Shown: positions 17,101 through 25,621, counted from the stretch's first letter. The stretch: DNA of 64,000 nucleotides from Virgibacillus ihumii (GCF_902726655.1 NZ_CACVAN010000001.1:3658001-3722000); one strand, 5' to 3'. Notes: generated from the letters alone by a model not told the origin. Numbers and translations: made by a program.

Positions 17101-17700
17101 ATGAAAATACTTATTATTGGTGCAAGTGGAACCATTGGCAGGGAAATTACGTATGCATTGGAGAGGAATCATGAAATCATCCGGGCTGGAAGAAATGGTG
17201 CCGATGTTCAGGTCGACAATACATCCTCTGAAAGCATCCGGAACATGTATGAAAAAGTCGGTAAGGTGGATGCTGTTGTCAACGCATCCGGCGGGGCTAA
17301 CTTTGCGTCTGTTTCGGAACTGACCCCCGAGCTGAATGAAAAAGGAATTGAAAGCAAGCTGAAGGGGCAAATTAATCTGGTACTTCTCGGGATGGACTAT
17401 GTCAATGATGGAGGCAGTTTCACCTTAACAACCGGGGTGATGATGGATGACCCGATTCCAATGGGTGCCTCTGCTGCAATGGCTAACGGTGGTGTCAAAG
17501 CGTTTATTAAATCGGCATCAATCGAAATGCCGCGTGGAATTCGCATCAACAGTGTAAGTCCGAATATTGTTGAGGAATCATGGGAGCGGATTGGTCATTT
17601 ATTTGCCGGATTTAATCCGGTTCCGGCTGGCAAAGTTGCACGTGCGTTTGTAAAAAGCGTGGAAGGCCGGCAAACCGGACAAAATTATGAAGTATATTAA
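17101..17700 (+). CDS. Short-chain dehydrogenase-like protein
   Basis: A 199-residue Rossmann protein: GASGTIGREI binds the cofactor, NASGG is the NNAG-like motif, and INSVSPNIVEES is the typical strand after the active site. The catalytic YxxxK is not intact: the segment ASAAMANGGVKAFIK keeps the Lys but has Asn where Tyr is expected. It may be a reductase with an altered mechanism or a nucleotide-sensing relative. Unusually short for the family (about 250). It follows the exonuclease by 19 nt and precedes the YdbC-like gene by 11 nt. Confidence 0.75.
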   Translation: MKILIIGASGTIGREITYALERNHEIIRAGRNGADVQVDNTSSESIRNMYEKVGKVDAVVNASGGANFASVSELTPELNEKGIESKLKGQINLVLLGMDYVNDGGSFTLTTGVMMDDPIPMGASAAMANGGVKAFIKSASIEMPRGIRINSVSPNIVEESWERIGHLFAGFNPVPAGKVARAFVKSVEGRQTGQNYEVY

Positions 17701-17711
17701 GGAGGGGAAAC

Positions 17712-17930
17712 GTGGCAGCAATTCAATATGAAATCGTGGAAACAATTGCAGTACTTTCCGAATCATCAAAAGGCTGGACCAAAGAACTTAACTTGATCAG
17801 CTGGAACGGCCGCGATCCGAAGTATGATTTGCGTGATTGGGCACCTGATAAAGAAAAGATGGGAAAGGGAGTTACATTAACATCAGATGAGGTTAACAGC
17901 CTGAAAGAGGCGTTAAATAAGATGGACTGA
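17712..17930 (+). CDS. YdbC-family PC4-like ssDNA-binding protein
   Basis: The 72 residues match the YdbC/PC4 group: VLSESSKGWTKELNLISWNGRDPKYDLRDWAPDKEKMGKG is the diagnostic core, with a C-terminal helix (SDEVNSLKEALNKM) for dimerisation. PC4-like proteins bind single-stranded DNA through a curved beta sheet; in bacteria the role is open, with repair or transcription proposed. GGAGGGGAAAC precedes the GTG start. Co-location with a DnaQ-like exonuclease fits a role at DNA ends, which is inference. Confidence 0.85.
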   Translation: MAAIQYEIVETIAVLSESSKGWTKELNLISWNGRDPKYDLRDWAPDKEKMGKGVTLTSDEVNSLKEALNKMD

Positions 17931-18058
17931 CCGGTGTCTAATGCCGCAATCGGATTTGTTTTTAAAATTGCACAATTGCATCAGACTTTACCTGCTGGCT
18001 ATGGACTCGTATAGTAGCAGTAATACATATCTACAGGAATGAAATGGAGGACGTGGAA

Positions 18059-19054
18059 GTGAATGCAAAACGATGGATCGCACTTGGTGTAGCGGTCGCT
18101 TTATTTGTCGTATCAATCGGTTTTCAATTTGTATCAAGTCTGGCTGCGGCTGATTTTGATTCAATGTTTAAAGTGCCGACCAATCAGGAGTTTACGGAAA
18201 AAGTTATCGAATCGGGATCCGGGAATAAAATTGCCGTGCTTGAACTGCAGGGTGTAATACAGGATAGTGCAGGCGGATCACTTTTAAATTCCGGCGGGTA
18301 TAATCATGATAAGTTTATGAAAATGCTGGAGACTGCCGGTGAAGACAGCAGTGTTTCGGGTATTATTTTGCGGATTAACACGCCAGGCGGCGGTGTTGTT
18401 GAAAGTGATGAGATTCATGATTTGGTCGTCGAAATCAAGAAAAAACATAATAAGCCAATCTATGTTTCGATGGGGAATACTGCAGCATCAGGCGGATATT
18501 ATGTTTCAGCGGCGGCTGATAAAATTGTTGCTCATCCTGCAACGCTTACCGGTTCCATCGGGGTAATCATGCAGAGCATTAACTATGCAGAGTTTGCCAA
18601 TAATCACGGAATTAAGTTCAATACAATCAAAAGTGGTCAGTTTAAAGATATTATGTCGCCAAGCAGAAAGATGACGGATAAAGAACGTGAAATTCTGCAG
18701 ACGATGATCGATGGACTTTACGCTGATTTTGTCGAAGTGATTGTGAAAGGACGCGACATGTCTGAACAAAAAGTGCGCGAACTGGGAGATGGCCGTGTAT
18801 ATACAGGACAGCAGGCTAAAAACAACGGGCTTGTTGATGCACTTGGTTCACTGGACGACACCATTGCCATGATGGAAAAGGACAATGACTGGTCGAACGC
18901 AAAAGTAGTGAAGTATACGACTGGTTTTCAGTTCAATCAATTTTTGGGTGGAACGATGCAAAGCATGTTCGGAGCCAGAACAGATCTATTTGGACTGACT
19001 GAAATATTACGTGAAGCTGATGGTCCTCGTGCCATGTATCTATATTCCAAGTAA
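18059..19054 (+). CDS. sppA: Signal peptide peptidase SppA
   Basis: A 331-residue membrane serine protease of family S49 that clears cleaved signal peptides. An N-terminal transmembrane anchor (WIALGVAVALFVVSIGFQFV) is followed by the protease domain with the nucleophile Ser in GNTAASGGYYVSAAADKI and the general-base Lys further on (near INYAEFANNHGIKFNTIKSG). Start at GTG 18059 (MNAKRWIAL), since GGAGG lies 8 nt before it and the N-terminus then matches B. subtilis SppA. It is followed by the RDD gene 15 nt later, as in B. subtilis (sppA-yteJ). Confidence 0.92.
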   Translation: MNAKRWIALGVAVALFVVSIGFQFVSSLAAADFDSMFKVPTNQEFTEKVIESGSGNKIAVLELQGVIQDSAGGSLLNSGGYNHDKFMKMLETAGEDSSVSGIILRINTPGGGVVESDEIHDLVVEIKKKHNKPIYVSMGNTAASGGYYVSAAADKIVAHPATLTGSIGVIMQSINYAEFANNHGIKFNTIKSGQFKDIMSPSRKMTDKEREILQTMIDGLYADFVEVIVKGRDMSEQKVRELGDGRVYTGQQAKNNGLVDALGSLDDTIAMMEKDNDWSNAKVVKYTTGFQFNQFLGGTMQSMFGARTDLFGLTEILREADGPRAMYLYSK

Positions 19055-19069
19055 AGGGGGTGCCGTTTA

Positions 19070-19534
19070 ATGAGTGAGGAACAAGTAATATATAACACAA
19101 CAGAAGAATCCGATCGGAATTATGCCGGTTTTTGGATGCGTTTCTGGGCATATCTGGCTGATTTGATTATCGTATTCAGTATAAACGGCATCCTGCTTCT
19201 GCCGTTTAAGTTTATCAATGACGGGGAAGCGATAGATGTCGGTTTCTGGACAGCTGCCGGTATTTTGGGTGCAGTTATTTTTTATCTGTACTTTTTGCTG
19301 ATGACAAAATGGCTTGGACAGACCCTGGGTAAAATGATTTTCGGCCTGCGCGTTGTCCGGGCAGATGAGGACCCGTTGGGTTGGAGTGACCTTGTATTCA
19401 GGGAGGTCGTCGGCCGGTTTATTTACCGTGTGTTCTTTATACTAAGTATATTGTACCTGGTTGTTGCCTTTACCCCGCAGAAACAGGGGATACATGATAT
19501 GATTGGCAGCACACGGGTTGTTTTTGATAAATAA
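19070..19534 (+). CDS. yteJ: RDD-family membrane protein (YteJ-like)
   Basis: A 154-residue protein with the RDD signature GFWMRFWAYLADLIIVFSI in TM1, two more helices, and LGQTLGKMIFGLRVVRADEDPLGW in the connecting loop. RDD proteins are thought to be transporters or transporter partners. The pairing with sppA is conserved in Bacillus, and YteJ has been linked to control of SppA; that link is recalled, not shown here. AAAGGGGGTG precedes the ATG. Confidence 0.85.
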   Translation: MSEEQVIYNTTEESDRNYAGFWMRFWAYLADLIIVFSINGILLLPFKFINDGEAIDVGFWTAAGILGAVIFYLYFLLMTKWLGQTLGKMIFGLRVVRADEDPLGWSDLVFREVVGRFIYRVFFILSILYLVVAFTPQKQGIHDMIGSTRVVFDK

Positions 19535-19540
19535 AATAAG

Positions 19541-19566
19541 CCCGGACATAAAGCTGTCCGGGTCTT
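19541..19566 (+). terminator. Hairpin after the RDD gene
   Basis: Perfect stem cccggaca / tgtccggg with a 6-nt loop. The T tract is weak (tctta), so termination may be partial. Confidence 0.6.
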
Positions 19567-19584
19567 ACATGGGGGGGTTTTTAT

Positions 19585-20070
19585 ATGAGTGGTGAAGAGA
19601 GTTTTCTTTTTGCGTTATTTGCAGGCCTATTGATTTTTTTACTGATTGTAGGTGTCATTGCAATTATTTTGTACGTTTTGATGGCAATTGGCTTGTTCAA
19701 GATCGCCAAACGGGAAGGGAAAGCGGATATTGCATGGATGGCATGGGTGCCGATTGTCAATATGTTCCTGCTGACACAACTCGTCGAACGTGATGTACAC
19801 GAATCGATGCGTGGGAAATTTACATTGATTTATGGGTTAACCTTGCTGGTATCATTTGTGCTGAATTTCTTTATCCCATTTATTAGTCTTGTTCCAACCG
19901 TTCTGCTTGTTTACGGTTTCTATTTTATCATTCAACGTTATTCGAAAAATGTAACACTGCATCTCGTTTTCGTAATTGTTACATTCACGGTTGCAATGCC
20001 AATCCAGTTATTTATGTTCCGTAACAGAGAACCGATTGACATTAATGATAATATCGTGTTTACCGAGTGA
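19585..20070 (+). CDS. Membrane protein of unknown function (4 TM)
   Basis: A 161-residue integral protein with hydrophobic helices at about 8-37, 78-100, 103-120 and 125-145. The segment MAIGLFKIAKREGKADIAWMAWVPIVNMFLLTQLV is typical of a widespread small membrane protein group found in Firmicutes with no known activity. The start codon follows a run of G residues (gggggggttttt). It lies between the sppA operon and the PTS operon, with its own weak terminator context. I cannot assign a function. Confidence 0.7.
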   Translation: MSGEESFLFALFAGLLIFLLIVGVIAIILYVLMAIGLFKIAKREGKADIAWMAWVPIVNMFLLTQLVERDVHESMRGKFTLIYGLTLLVSFVLNFFIPFISLVPTVLLVYGFYFIIQRYSKNVTLHLVFVIVTFTVAMPIQLFMFRNREPIDINDNIVFTE

Positions 20071-20075
20071 ATAAT

Positions 20076-20104
20076 TTGTTTTGAATCGAATCGCATGCTA
20101 TAAT
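20076..20104 (+). promoter_or_regulatory. Promoter of the PTS operon
   Basis: TTGTTT and TATAAT separated by 17 bp, about 20 nt upstream of the antiterminator target described next. Confidence 0.7.
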
Positions 20105-20120
20105 TAATATTGAAAATAAT

Positions 20121-20157
20121 AAGGAATCACATGTTACTGACATGATCAGGCATGGTG
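20121..20157 (+). promoter_or_regulatory. RAT (ribonucleic antiterminator) site
   Basis: In the leader, tcacatgttactgacatga is followed by tcaggcatgg; this matches the RAT elements bound by BglG/SacY/GlcT-type proteins (GTTACTG ... AGGCA) and, as I recall it, the B. subtilis ptsG version. Its 3' end overlaps the first arm of the terminator, so protein binding would prevent termination. Confidence 0.75.
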
Positions 20158-20210
20158 GTATCGAAAGAGGGGAAACGTCCGTCTTCATACTGCCATGTCT
20201 TTTTATTTTT
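20149..20210 (+). terminator. Leader terminator controlled by the RAT site
   Basis: ggcatggtggtat pairs over 13 bp (including G-U pairs) with atactgccatgtc, followed by a T-rich tract ttttattttt, all before the first start codon of the operon. Confidence 0.75.
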
Positions 20211-20234
20211 ACAGTAATAAGGAGATGTTACGAG

Positions 20235-20717
20235 ATGTTCAAAAATTTATTTGGAAAGAAAGAAGGATCAATAGTCGCTCCGTTAAATGGTGATGTAGTG
20301 CAACTGACAGATGTGCCGGACCCGGTTTTCAATCAGAAGATGATGGGTGATGGGATTGCAATCAACCCTGCTGAAGGAAAAGTTTTTGCACCGGTTGATG
20401 GGGAAATTATCCAAATTCCGGAAACGAAACACGCTATCGGACTTCGGACAGCGGATGGAGTGGAGATTCTGATTCACATCGGTCTTGAAACCGTCTCCCT
20501 TAAGGGAGAAGGATTCACAGTGAAAACCGAAGTTGGTAAAAACGTATCAACCGGTGATGAACTGCTTGAGTTTGATTTGGAATATGTGCGTGAACATGCG
20601 GCAGATACGATAACACCAATTGTCATAACGAATGGAAAGGAAACAGATAAGACATTTACAATGACAGAAACAATAACATGCAAAGCGGCGGAAACGGTCA
20701 TCATAACTTATAAATAG
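20235..20717 (+). CDS. PTS glucose-type enzyme IIA
   Basis: A 160-residue soluble EIIA of the glucose superfamily: IVAPLNGDVVQLTDVPDPVF at the start, H66 (ETKHAIGL) and the phosphorylated H81 (ILIHIGLETV). It carries phosphate from HPr to the EIIB domain coded 0.9 kb downstream. In B. subtilis the glucose permease has IIA fused; here IIA is a separate gene at the head of the operon. ATG at 20235 with AAGGAG 10 nt before; an upstream in-frame reading crosses the terminator and is rejected. Confidence 0.9.
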   Translation: MFKNLFGKKEGSIVAPLNGDVVQLTDVPDPVFNQKMMGDGIAINPAEGKVFAPVDGEIIQIPETKHAIGLRTADGVEILIHIGLETVSLKGEGFTVKTEVGKNVSTGDELLEFDLEYVREHAADTITPIVITNGKETDKTFTMTETITCKAAETVIITYK

Positions 20718-20752
20718 TGGAAGCCAATCTGCTAAAGGATGGGACCCTACAA

Positions 20753-21571
20753 ATGAAAATTAAAAAAATCTTGAATAACAACGCGGTGATTGTTTTTGAT
20801 GACGGGGAAGAAAAGATTGCAATCGGCAGTGGTGTTGCCTTTAACAAGCGAAAGAATGATGTGTTGAGTCAGCATAAGGTTGAGAAGCTGTTTGTCCTGA
20901 AAGAAAATGAAAAGCTGCAGCAATTGTTACTTCGGATACCTGAAGCACATTTTACCGTCTCAGAACAAATTATGAAGCATGCGGAAGAACGACTTGGGAC
21001 AGAACTGAATGAACACATTCGTGTCCAACTCGCAGATCATATTTCGTTTGCAATCGAGCGGGAACAGAATGGCATTCATCTTAAAAATAAATTGCTCCGC
21101 GAGATAAAAATTCTTTATCCTGAAGAATTTGAAATCGGTTTGTGGGCAGTCGGACATATTGAGGAACAATGCAGTGTTCGGATGGCAGAGGATGAGGCAG
21201 CGTTTATCGCCTTGTATATCCACACGATGAAAATGCAAGGAGGTGATGTACATCAAACCGTCAGACAGACAACAATGATTCAGGATATGGTCCAGATGAT
21301 CAAGGATTATTTGAATATAGAAATCCGGGAATCGGATATATCGTTCGAACGTCTCGTAACACATCTGCAATTTGCTGTGACGCGGGCAAAAAGTTATGAC
21401 AGTCATGTTATGGATAAGGAAATGTTCAACATGATCAGAAGGAAATACAGCTCTTCTTATCAATGCGCCAGGGAAGTGGCAGTAAAATTACAAAACGCCT
21501 ATAACATGACACTTCCGGAAGAAGAACTTGGCTATATAACACTTCATATCGAACGGTTGCGAAAGCTTTAA
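20753..21571 (+). CDS. glcT: BglG/GlcT-type transcription antiterminator
   Basis: A 272-residue RNA-binding regulator. Residues 1-55 are the CAT domain (MKIKKILNNNAVIVFDDG) that binds RAT RNA as a dimer; two PRD domains follow, with conserved His residues at DHISFAIER, ALYIHTMK, LVTHLQFAV and ITLHIERL that are phosphorylated by PTS proteins. Placed between the IIA and IICB genes behind a RAT-terminator leader, it most likely controls its own operon in response to glucose or amino sugar. ATG at 20753 is chosen because it gives the family N-terminus; the upstream GTG at 20717 lacks a ribosome site. GlcT rather than LicT is inferred from the RAT sequence. Confidence 0.8.
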   Translation: MKIKKILNNNAVIVFDDGEEKIAIGSGVAFNKRKNDVLSQHKVEKLFVLKENEKLQQLLLRIPEAHFTVSEQIMKHAEERLGTELNEHIRVQLADHISFAIEREQNGIHLKNKLLREIKILYPEEFEIGLWAVGHIEEQCSVRMAEDEAAFIALYIHTMKMQGGDVHQTVRQTTMIQDMVQMIKDYLNIEIRESDISFERLVTHLQFAVTRAKSYDSHVMDKEMFNMIRRKYSSSYQCAREVAVKLQNAYNMTLPEEELGYITLHIERLRKL

Positions 21572-21618
21572 GAACTTTGAAAACGAATTCATATTTTTTA
21601 CGTTTGGAGGATTACGAC

Positions 21619-23085
21619 ATGATGAAATATTTACAGAATCTGGGCCGCTCGCTGATGCTGCCTGTTGCTGTATTACCGGCTGCTGCGATACTGGTCGGAA
21701 TCGGCAATTATATTCTGCAATTTGTGGATGGCAGCACGATTGGTACATTTATTAAAAATGGCGGTCTTGCTATTATCGATAATTTGGCAATGATCTTTGC
21801 AGTAGGTGTAGCCATAGGTATGTCGAAAAATAAAGACGGAGCTGCTGCATTGAGCGGACTTGTCGGTTTCCTTGTAGTAACTACACTGCTCAATACAGAA
21901 AAAGTAGCCAGTTTACAGGGAATCGAAGCATCCAGTGTTAATCCGGCATTTGGAAATATTGAGAATGTGTTCATTGGAATTTTATCCGGACTGGTTGCTG
22001 CGATGGCTTATAATCGTTTCAGCGATGTCCGTCTGCCCGATGCCTTTGCATTCTTCAGCGGGAAACGGCTTGTTCCGATTATGACGGCTGCCATTATGTT
22101 TTTGGCTTCAGCAGTATTATTTTTCGTTTGGCCGGTTGTGTATTCGGCACTGGTTTCATTTGGTGAAACTATCAGCGGATTGGGAGCAGTCGGTGCCGGA
22201 TTGTATGGATTCTTTAACCGATTGCTTATTCCAACCGGGTTGCACCATGCACTCAATTCAGTGTTCTGGTTTGATGTTGCAGGCATAAATGATATCGCAA
22301 ATTTTTGGTCGGGTGAAGGGGAAAAAGGAATTACCGGACGCTATCTCGCCGGATTTTTCCCGATTATGATGTTCGGCCTGCCTGCAGCTGCGTTAGCGAT
22401 GTATCATACAGCTAAGACGAAGCGGAAAAAGCAGACGGCATCCTTGATGCTCGCTGCCGGTTTTGCATCCTTTTTCACTGGTGTAACAGAACCGCTTGAG
22501 TTTTCATTCATGTTCCTTGCACCGGCATTATATGTGGTACATGCAATCTTAACAGGATTATCATTATTCGTTGCAGCATTTTTTCAATGGACAGCCGGAT
22601 TCAGTTTCAGTGCCGGGCTTGTTGACTATACGTTAAGTTTCGTTGCACCAATGGCAAAAGAACCGTACATGCTGATTGTACAGGGGCTTGTATTTGCGGT
22701 TATCTATTACTTCCTGTTCCGATTCCTGATTGTCAAGTTCAACTTGAAGACACCGGGGCGTGAAGACGATGCGGACTTGGAGACAGAAGATGAGGATGCA
22801 GATGCCGCTGAGGAACCTGCTTCCGGAAAAAATGAGACAGCCGTCATAGCAGAAACGATTTATGATGGTCTTGGCGGCGATGAAAACGTGCTGACCGTTG
22901 ATAATTGTGTATCGCGGTTACGTCTTGAGGTAAATGATATGGAAAAGGTGGACCAGGAAAAAATTAAAGCAACAGGTGTGCCGGGTGTCAATGTAGTCGG
23001 TAAGCACAACATCCAGGTGGTTGTCGGCACACAGGTTCAGTTTGTTGCGGATGAAATCAGGAAGATTCGAAAAGAAGAAGATTGA
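21619..23085 (+). CDS. ptsG: PTS glucose/N-acetylglucosamine-family enzyme IICB
   Basis: A 488-residue permease. EIIC (about 1-385) has the family start MKYLQNLGRSLMLPVAVLPAAAILVGIGN, the substrate-site region IPTGLHHALNSVFWFDV and GVTEPLEFSFMF. An acidic linker (EDDADLETEDEDADAAEE) leads to EIIB (about 410-488), whose phosphorylated Cys lies in LTVDNCVSRLRLEV. There is no IIA domain, which fits the separate IIA gene. Either glucose or GlcNAc may be the sugar. GGAGG is 9 nt before the ATG. A terminator ends the operon. Confidence 0.85.
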   Translation: MMKYLQNLGRSLMLPVAVLPAAAILVGIGNYILQFVDGSTIGTFIKNGGLAIIDNLAMIFAVGVAIGMSKNKDGAAALSGLVGFLVVTTLLNTEKVASLQGIEASSVNPAFGNIENVFIGILSGLVAAMAYNRFSDVRLPDAFAFFSGKRLVPIMTAAIMFLASAVLFFVWPVVYSALVSFGETISGLGAVGAGLYGFFNRLLIPTGLHHALNSVFWFDVAGINDIANFWSGEGEKGITGRYLAGFFPIMMFGLPAAALAMYHTAKTKRKKQTASLMLAAGFASFFTGVTEPLEFSFMFLAPALYVVHAILTGLSLFVAAFFQWTAGFSFSAGLVDYTLSFVAPMAKEPYMLIVQGLVFAVIYYFLFRFLIVKFNLKTPGREDDADLETEDEDADAAEEPASGKNETAVIAETIYDGLGGDENVLTVDNCVSRLRLEVNDMEKVDQEKIKATGVPGVNVVGKHNIQVVVGTQVQFVADEIRKIRKEED

Positions 23086-23089
23086 TATT

Positions 23090-23126
23090 TACCGGGACAG
23101 AGGTACAGCCCCTTGTCCCGGTTTTA
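23090..23126 (+). terminator. Terminator of the PTS operon
   Basis: Perfect stem accgggaca / tgtcccggt with a 14-nt loop, then tttaattt. Confidence 0.8.
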
Positions 23127-23212
23127 ATTTGCTTTATTTTCTTATCTGAATTAAAATAAAAAAAAGAAAATTCAGCACTTAAGTCATCAAAATTCATTTG
23201 AGGGGTGGAGAA

Positions 23213-24817
23213 ATGAAGTCAGGAACAGAAATCCATGATGATTTGAACAGGATGTTGAAACGAGCACGCAGAAATACATTAGGGGACTTACTGGCAAGGA
23301 CCCGCGACCGAATGCCGGAGAAATTTGCATTGGCATATGGTAGTCAGTGGCTGAATTATGCGGAACTGGATGATCTTGTCAATCAGACAGCACATGCTTT
23401 TTTGGATGCCGGGATGCGGAAAGGTGACATGATTACGGTCATGTCCAAAAATAGTTTGGATTTCGTTGTGGTTAATTTTGCTTTGGCAAGGGTTGGAGCG
23501 GTGATGATTCCAATCAATTACATGCTGACTGGTGAGGATATTCAATATATTTTGGAGCATGCAGAGGTAAGCGGATTTGTGGCATCGGAGGAATATGCGG
23601 GTGTTTTGGATAAGTCTGCGGGAAGACTGAATATTAAGTTCCGCTATTTGATGGATGCAATCGGTACATATGACGGAGACCTTGCAGCCTGGACAGCATT
23701 ATCGGAAGCGCGGGATGGGCAGCCGGCAGATTTTGTCGATTCCGACCTGGATGACGATGACCTTGCACATGTGCTGTATACGAGCGGAACGGAATCACGA
23801 CCCAAAGGAGTTATGCTCTCACACAAAAGTTTAATCAGTGAATATGTAAGTTGTATGGTTGATGGTCATATGGCAGCGGAAGATGTGGCAATCCATGCAC
23901 TTCCACTTTATCACAGCGCACAGCTCCACGTGTTTTTAGGACCGAGTGTTTATGTCGGATCAAGCGGTATCGTTTTGGGTGCGGCAAGCCCCGAACTTAT
24001 TTTGAAAACAATTGAAGAAGAAGGTGCAACACAGCTGTTTGCGCCGCCAACCGTGTGGATTGCGCTTCTGCGGAATCCGGACTTTGATAATCGTGATCTC
24101 TCAACACTTGAAAAGTGCTATTATGGCGCTGCTATCATGCCGCGTGAAATTTTAAAAGAACTGGCTGAACGTCTTCCAAATGCAAAGTTCTGGAATTTCT
24201 ACGGTCAGACCGAAGTAGCTCCGCTTGCCACAGCATTGCAGCCGGAAGATCAATTGCGCAAACTGGGGTCGGCCGGTGTACCAACATTGAATGTGCAGAC
24301 AAAAATTGTAGATGATCACGATCAGGAAATCGGACGCGGGGAAATGGGGGAGATTGTACATCGGACACCACATACGATGAAAGGCTATCTGCATGATCCG
24401 GACAAAACCGCCGAAGCGTTCCGTGGCGGCTGGTTTCACAGCGGTGATCTGGGTGTAATGGACGAGGAAGGCTATATTACAATTATCGACCGCAAAAAAG
24501 ATATGATCAATACAGGCGGCGTTAACGTCTCCAGTCGTGAAGTTGAAGAAACTCTATACCAGCTTGATGGTGTATCGGAAGTTGCTATCATCGGTATTCC
24601 GGACACATACTGGATTGAGGCGGTTACTGCAATTATTGTTCCAAAAGTAGGTGCGAGGTTGTCGGAAGATCGCGTCATGGAGTTTTGCCAGGAGCGGCTG
24701 TCAACATTTAAGGTGCCTAAGTATGTCGATTTTGCTGATGAATTGCCGAAAAACCCGAGTGGTAAAGTGTTGAAACGCTCATTGCGGGATCAGTATGAGC
24801 ATTTGGCTGAAAAATAG
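23213..24817 (+). CDS. Acyl-CoA synthetase (AMP-forming)
   Basis: A 534-residue ANL-family ligase that activates a carboxylic acid as acyl-AMP and then acyl-CoA. Motifs in order: YTSGTESRPKGVMLSH (P-loop; ES replaces the usual TG), NFYGQTE, HSGDLGVMDEEGYI (Asp for ribose), DRKKDMINTGGVNVSS hinge, and the catalytic Lys in PKNPSGKVLKR. Likely a medium- or long-chain fatty acid ligase. ATG at 23213 with AGGGGTGG just upstream. No hairpin follows; a 22-bp repeat array starts 23 nt after the stop. Confidence 0.88.
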   Translation: MKSGTEIHDDLNRMLKRARRNTLGDLLARTRDRMPEKFALAYGSQWLNYAELDDLVNQTAHAFLDAGMRKGDMITVMSKNSLDFVVVNFALARVGAVMIPINYMLTGEDIQYILEHAEVSGFVASEEYAGVLDKSAGRLNIKFRYLMDAIGTYDGDLAAWTALSEARDGQPADFVDSDLDDDDLAHVLYTSGTESRPKGVMLSHKSLISEYVSCMVDGHMAAEDVAIHALPLYHSAQLHVFLGPSVYVGSSGIVLGAASPELILKTIEEEGATQLFAPPTVWIALLRNPDFDNRDLSTLEKCYYGAAIMPREILKELAERLPNAKFWNFYGQTEVAPLATALQPEDQLRKLGSAGVPTLNVQTKIVDDHDQEIGRGEMGEIVHRTPHTMKGYLHDPDKTAEAFRGGWFHSGDLGVMDEEGYITIIDRKKDMINTGGVNVSSREVEETLYQLDGVSEVAIIGIPDTYWIEAVTAIIVPKVGARLSEDRVMEFCQERLSTFKVPKYVDFADELPKNPSGKVLKRSLRDQYEHLAEK

Positions 24818-24840
24818 TAAGGTGTGAGAAGTAACCGGCC

Positions 24841-24949
24841 AAGTGCCAGAGCTTATAAATGAAGCGCTAGAAGTTCACAATAGAAGTGCTAGAATTTCAC
24901 AATAATGGTGTAAGAATTTAAAAATAAAACGCTATCCAGGCGGCATAAA
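24841..24949. repeat. 22-bp degenerate tandem repeat array
   Basis: Five units (21, 22, 22, 22, 22 bp) starting at 24841, 24862, 24884, 24906 and 24928. The second and third are close: AAGYGCTAGAAKTTCACAAT plus two bases. The outer units are more diverged. The array begins almost directly after the acyl-CoA synthetase stop codon. Confidence 0.7.
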
Positions 24950-24992
24950 ATTTTCGGCTTACTGAAATACTATTAACTGGAGGTGTTTTAGA

Positions 24993-25133
24993 TTGGCTGA
25001 AAACGATAAGATCAGAAGTGATAAGCGGGTTAAATCGAGTGTCAATCCTCAGGGCATGAGTGAGGATAAGCGAGAACAGCGGCCGGAATCACAATTGGAG
25101 CAGCGTGCAAAAAAGAAGAACACAAAAATTTAA
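24993..25133 (+). CDS. Small hydrophilic protein (46 aa)
   Basis: A short ORF from a TTG start (AENDKIRSDKRVKSS ...) with TGGAGGTG 8 nt before it. It is very charged (Lys, Arg, Glu, Asp) with no hydrophobic core, and ends in RAKKKNTKI. The composition resembles small acid-soluble or stress-linked Bacillus peptides of unknown role. Coding is supported by the ribosome site and spacing only. Confidence 0.5.
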   Translation: MAENDKIRSDKRVKSSVNPQGMSEDKREQRPESQLEQRAKKKNTKI

Positions 25134-25250
25134 GGTTGAACATCATCGACACAGCTCTATTGTATTGAAGTGATAATTGGTCAACTATGCCGGGAACGTT
25201 TAACATGATCAGCGACAATGGAACTGAATGAAATATACGAAGCGCTTCAT

Positions 25251-25264
25251 TGAAAACGTTTGCA
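25251..25264 (+). promoter_or_regulatory. Candidate cre (CcpA) site
   Basis: TGAAAACGTTTGCA matches the Bacillus catabolite response element TGWAARCGYTWNCW at every position. It is 358 bp before the AI-2E-family gene, with no gene start close by. A perfect palindrome gaagcgcttc lies just upstream (25239-25248). Confidence 0.55.
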
Positions 25265-25299
25265 AAAATAGGATTTTTTTCCCATTGCAATTTTTGGAG

Positions 25300-25547
25300 G
25301 ATAGGTTTAAGATAAGAATAAGCTGCAATGTTCGTATTAACTTAAGTTTTAACCTCTAACAGATGAATAGGGAGTTTTATATTGGAGCTCAAATGTCGTG
25401 CCTCGAATCATGTGGAAGACAGGAAGGTTTCTGCAAACACCCACTTTGCGAAGTGGTGGTTTAAAACTTTTTATGAAAAATACGGCAATTGTGGCTGTTA
25501 TCTTTTACAATGACAGGTCAGTTTCCTGAAGGGAACTGGCTTTTTTG
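25300..25547 (+). ncRNA. Possible structured RNA ending at a terminator
   Basis: This stretch has no ORF with a ribosome site. It holds small hairpins (gtttctgcaaac; cccactt tgcg aagtggt) and ends in a clear terminator (cagtttcc tgaa gggaactg, then six T) at 25518-25547. A terminator that closes a transcript without a gene suggests an untranslated RNA or a long leader with early termination upstream of the AI-2E gene. No known RNA family was recognised. Confidence 0.3.
25518..25547 (+). terminator. Terminator upstream of the AI-2E-family gene
   Basis: Stem cagtttcc / gggaactg with a tgaa tetraloop followed by gc and six T residues. Confidence 0.7.
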
Positions 25548-25621
25548 TGTTTTATCATAACATCGCTTCGATGGAATATTTCTATAATTTATTCTATAAT
25601 TTGGATATTAGGAGGTTTGGG

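Noticed and set aside
25300..25547. 6S RNA or another named RNA
   Set aside because: The hairpins do not match the 6S bubble layout or other RNAs I can recognise; kept only as an unnamed candidate.
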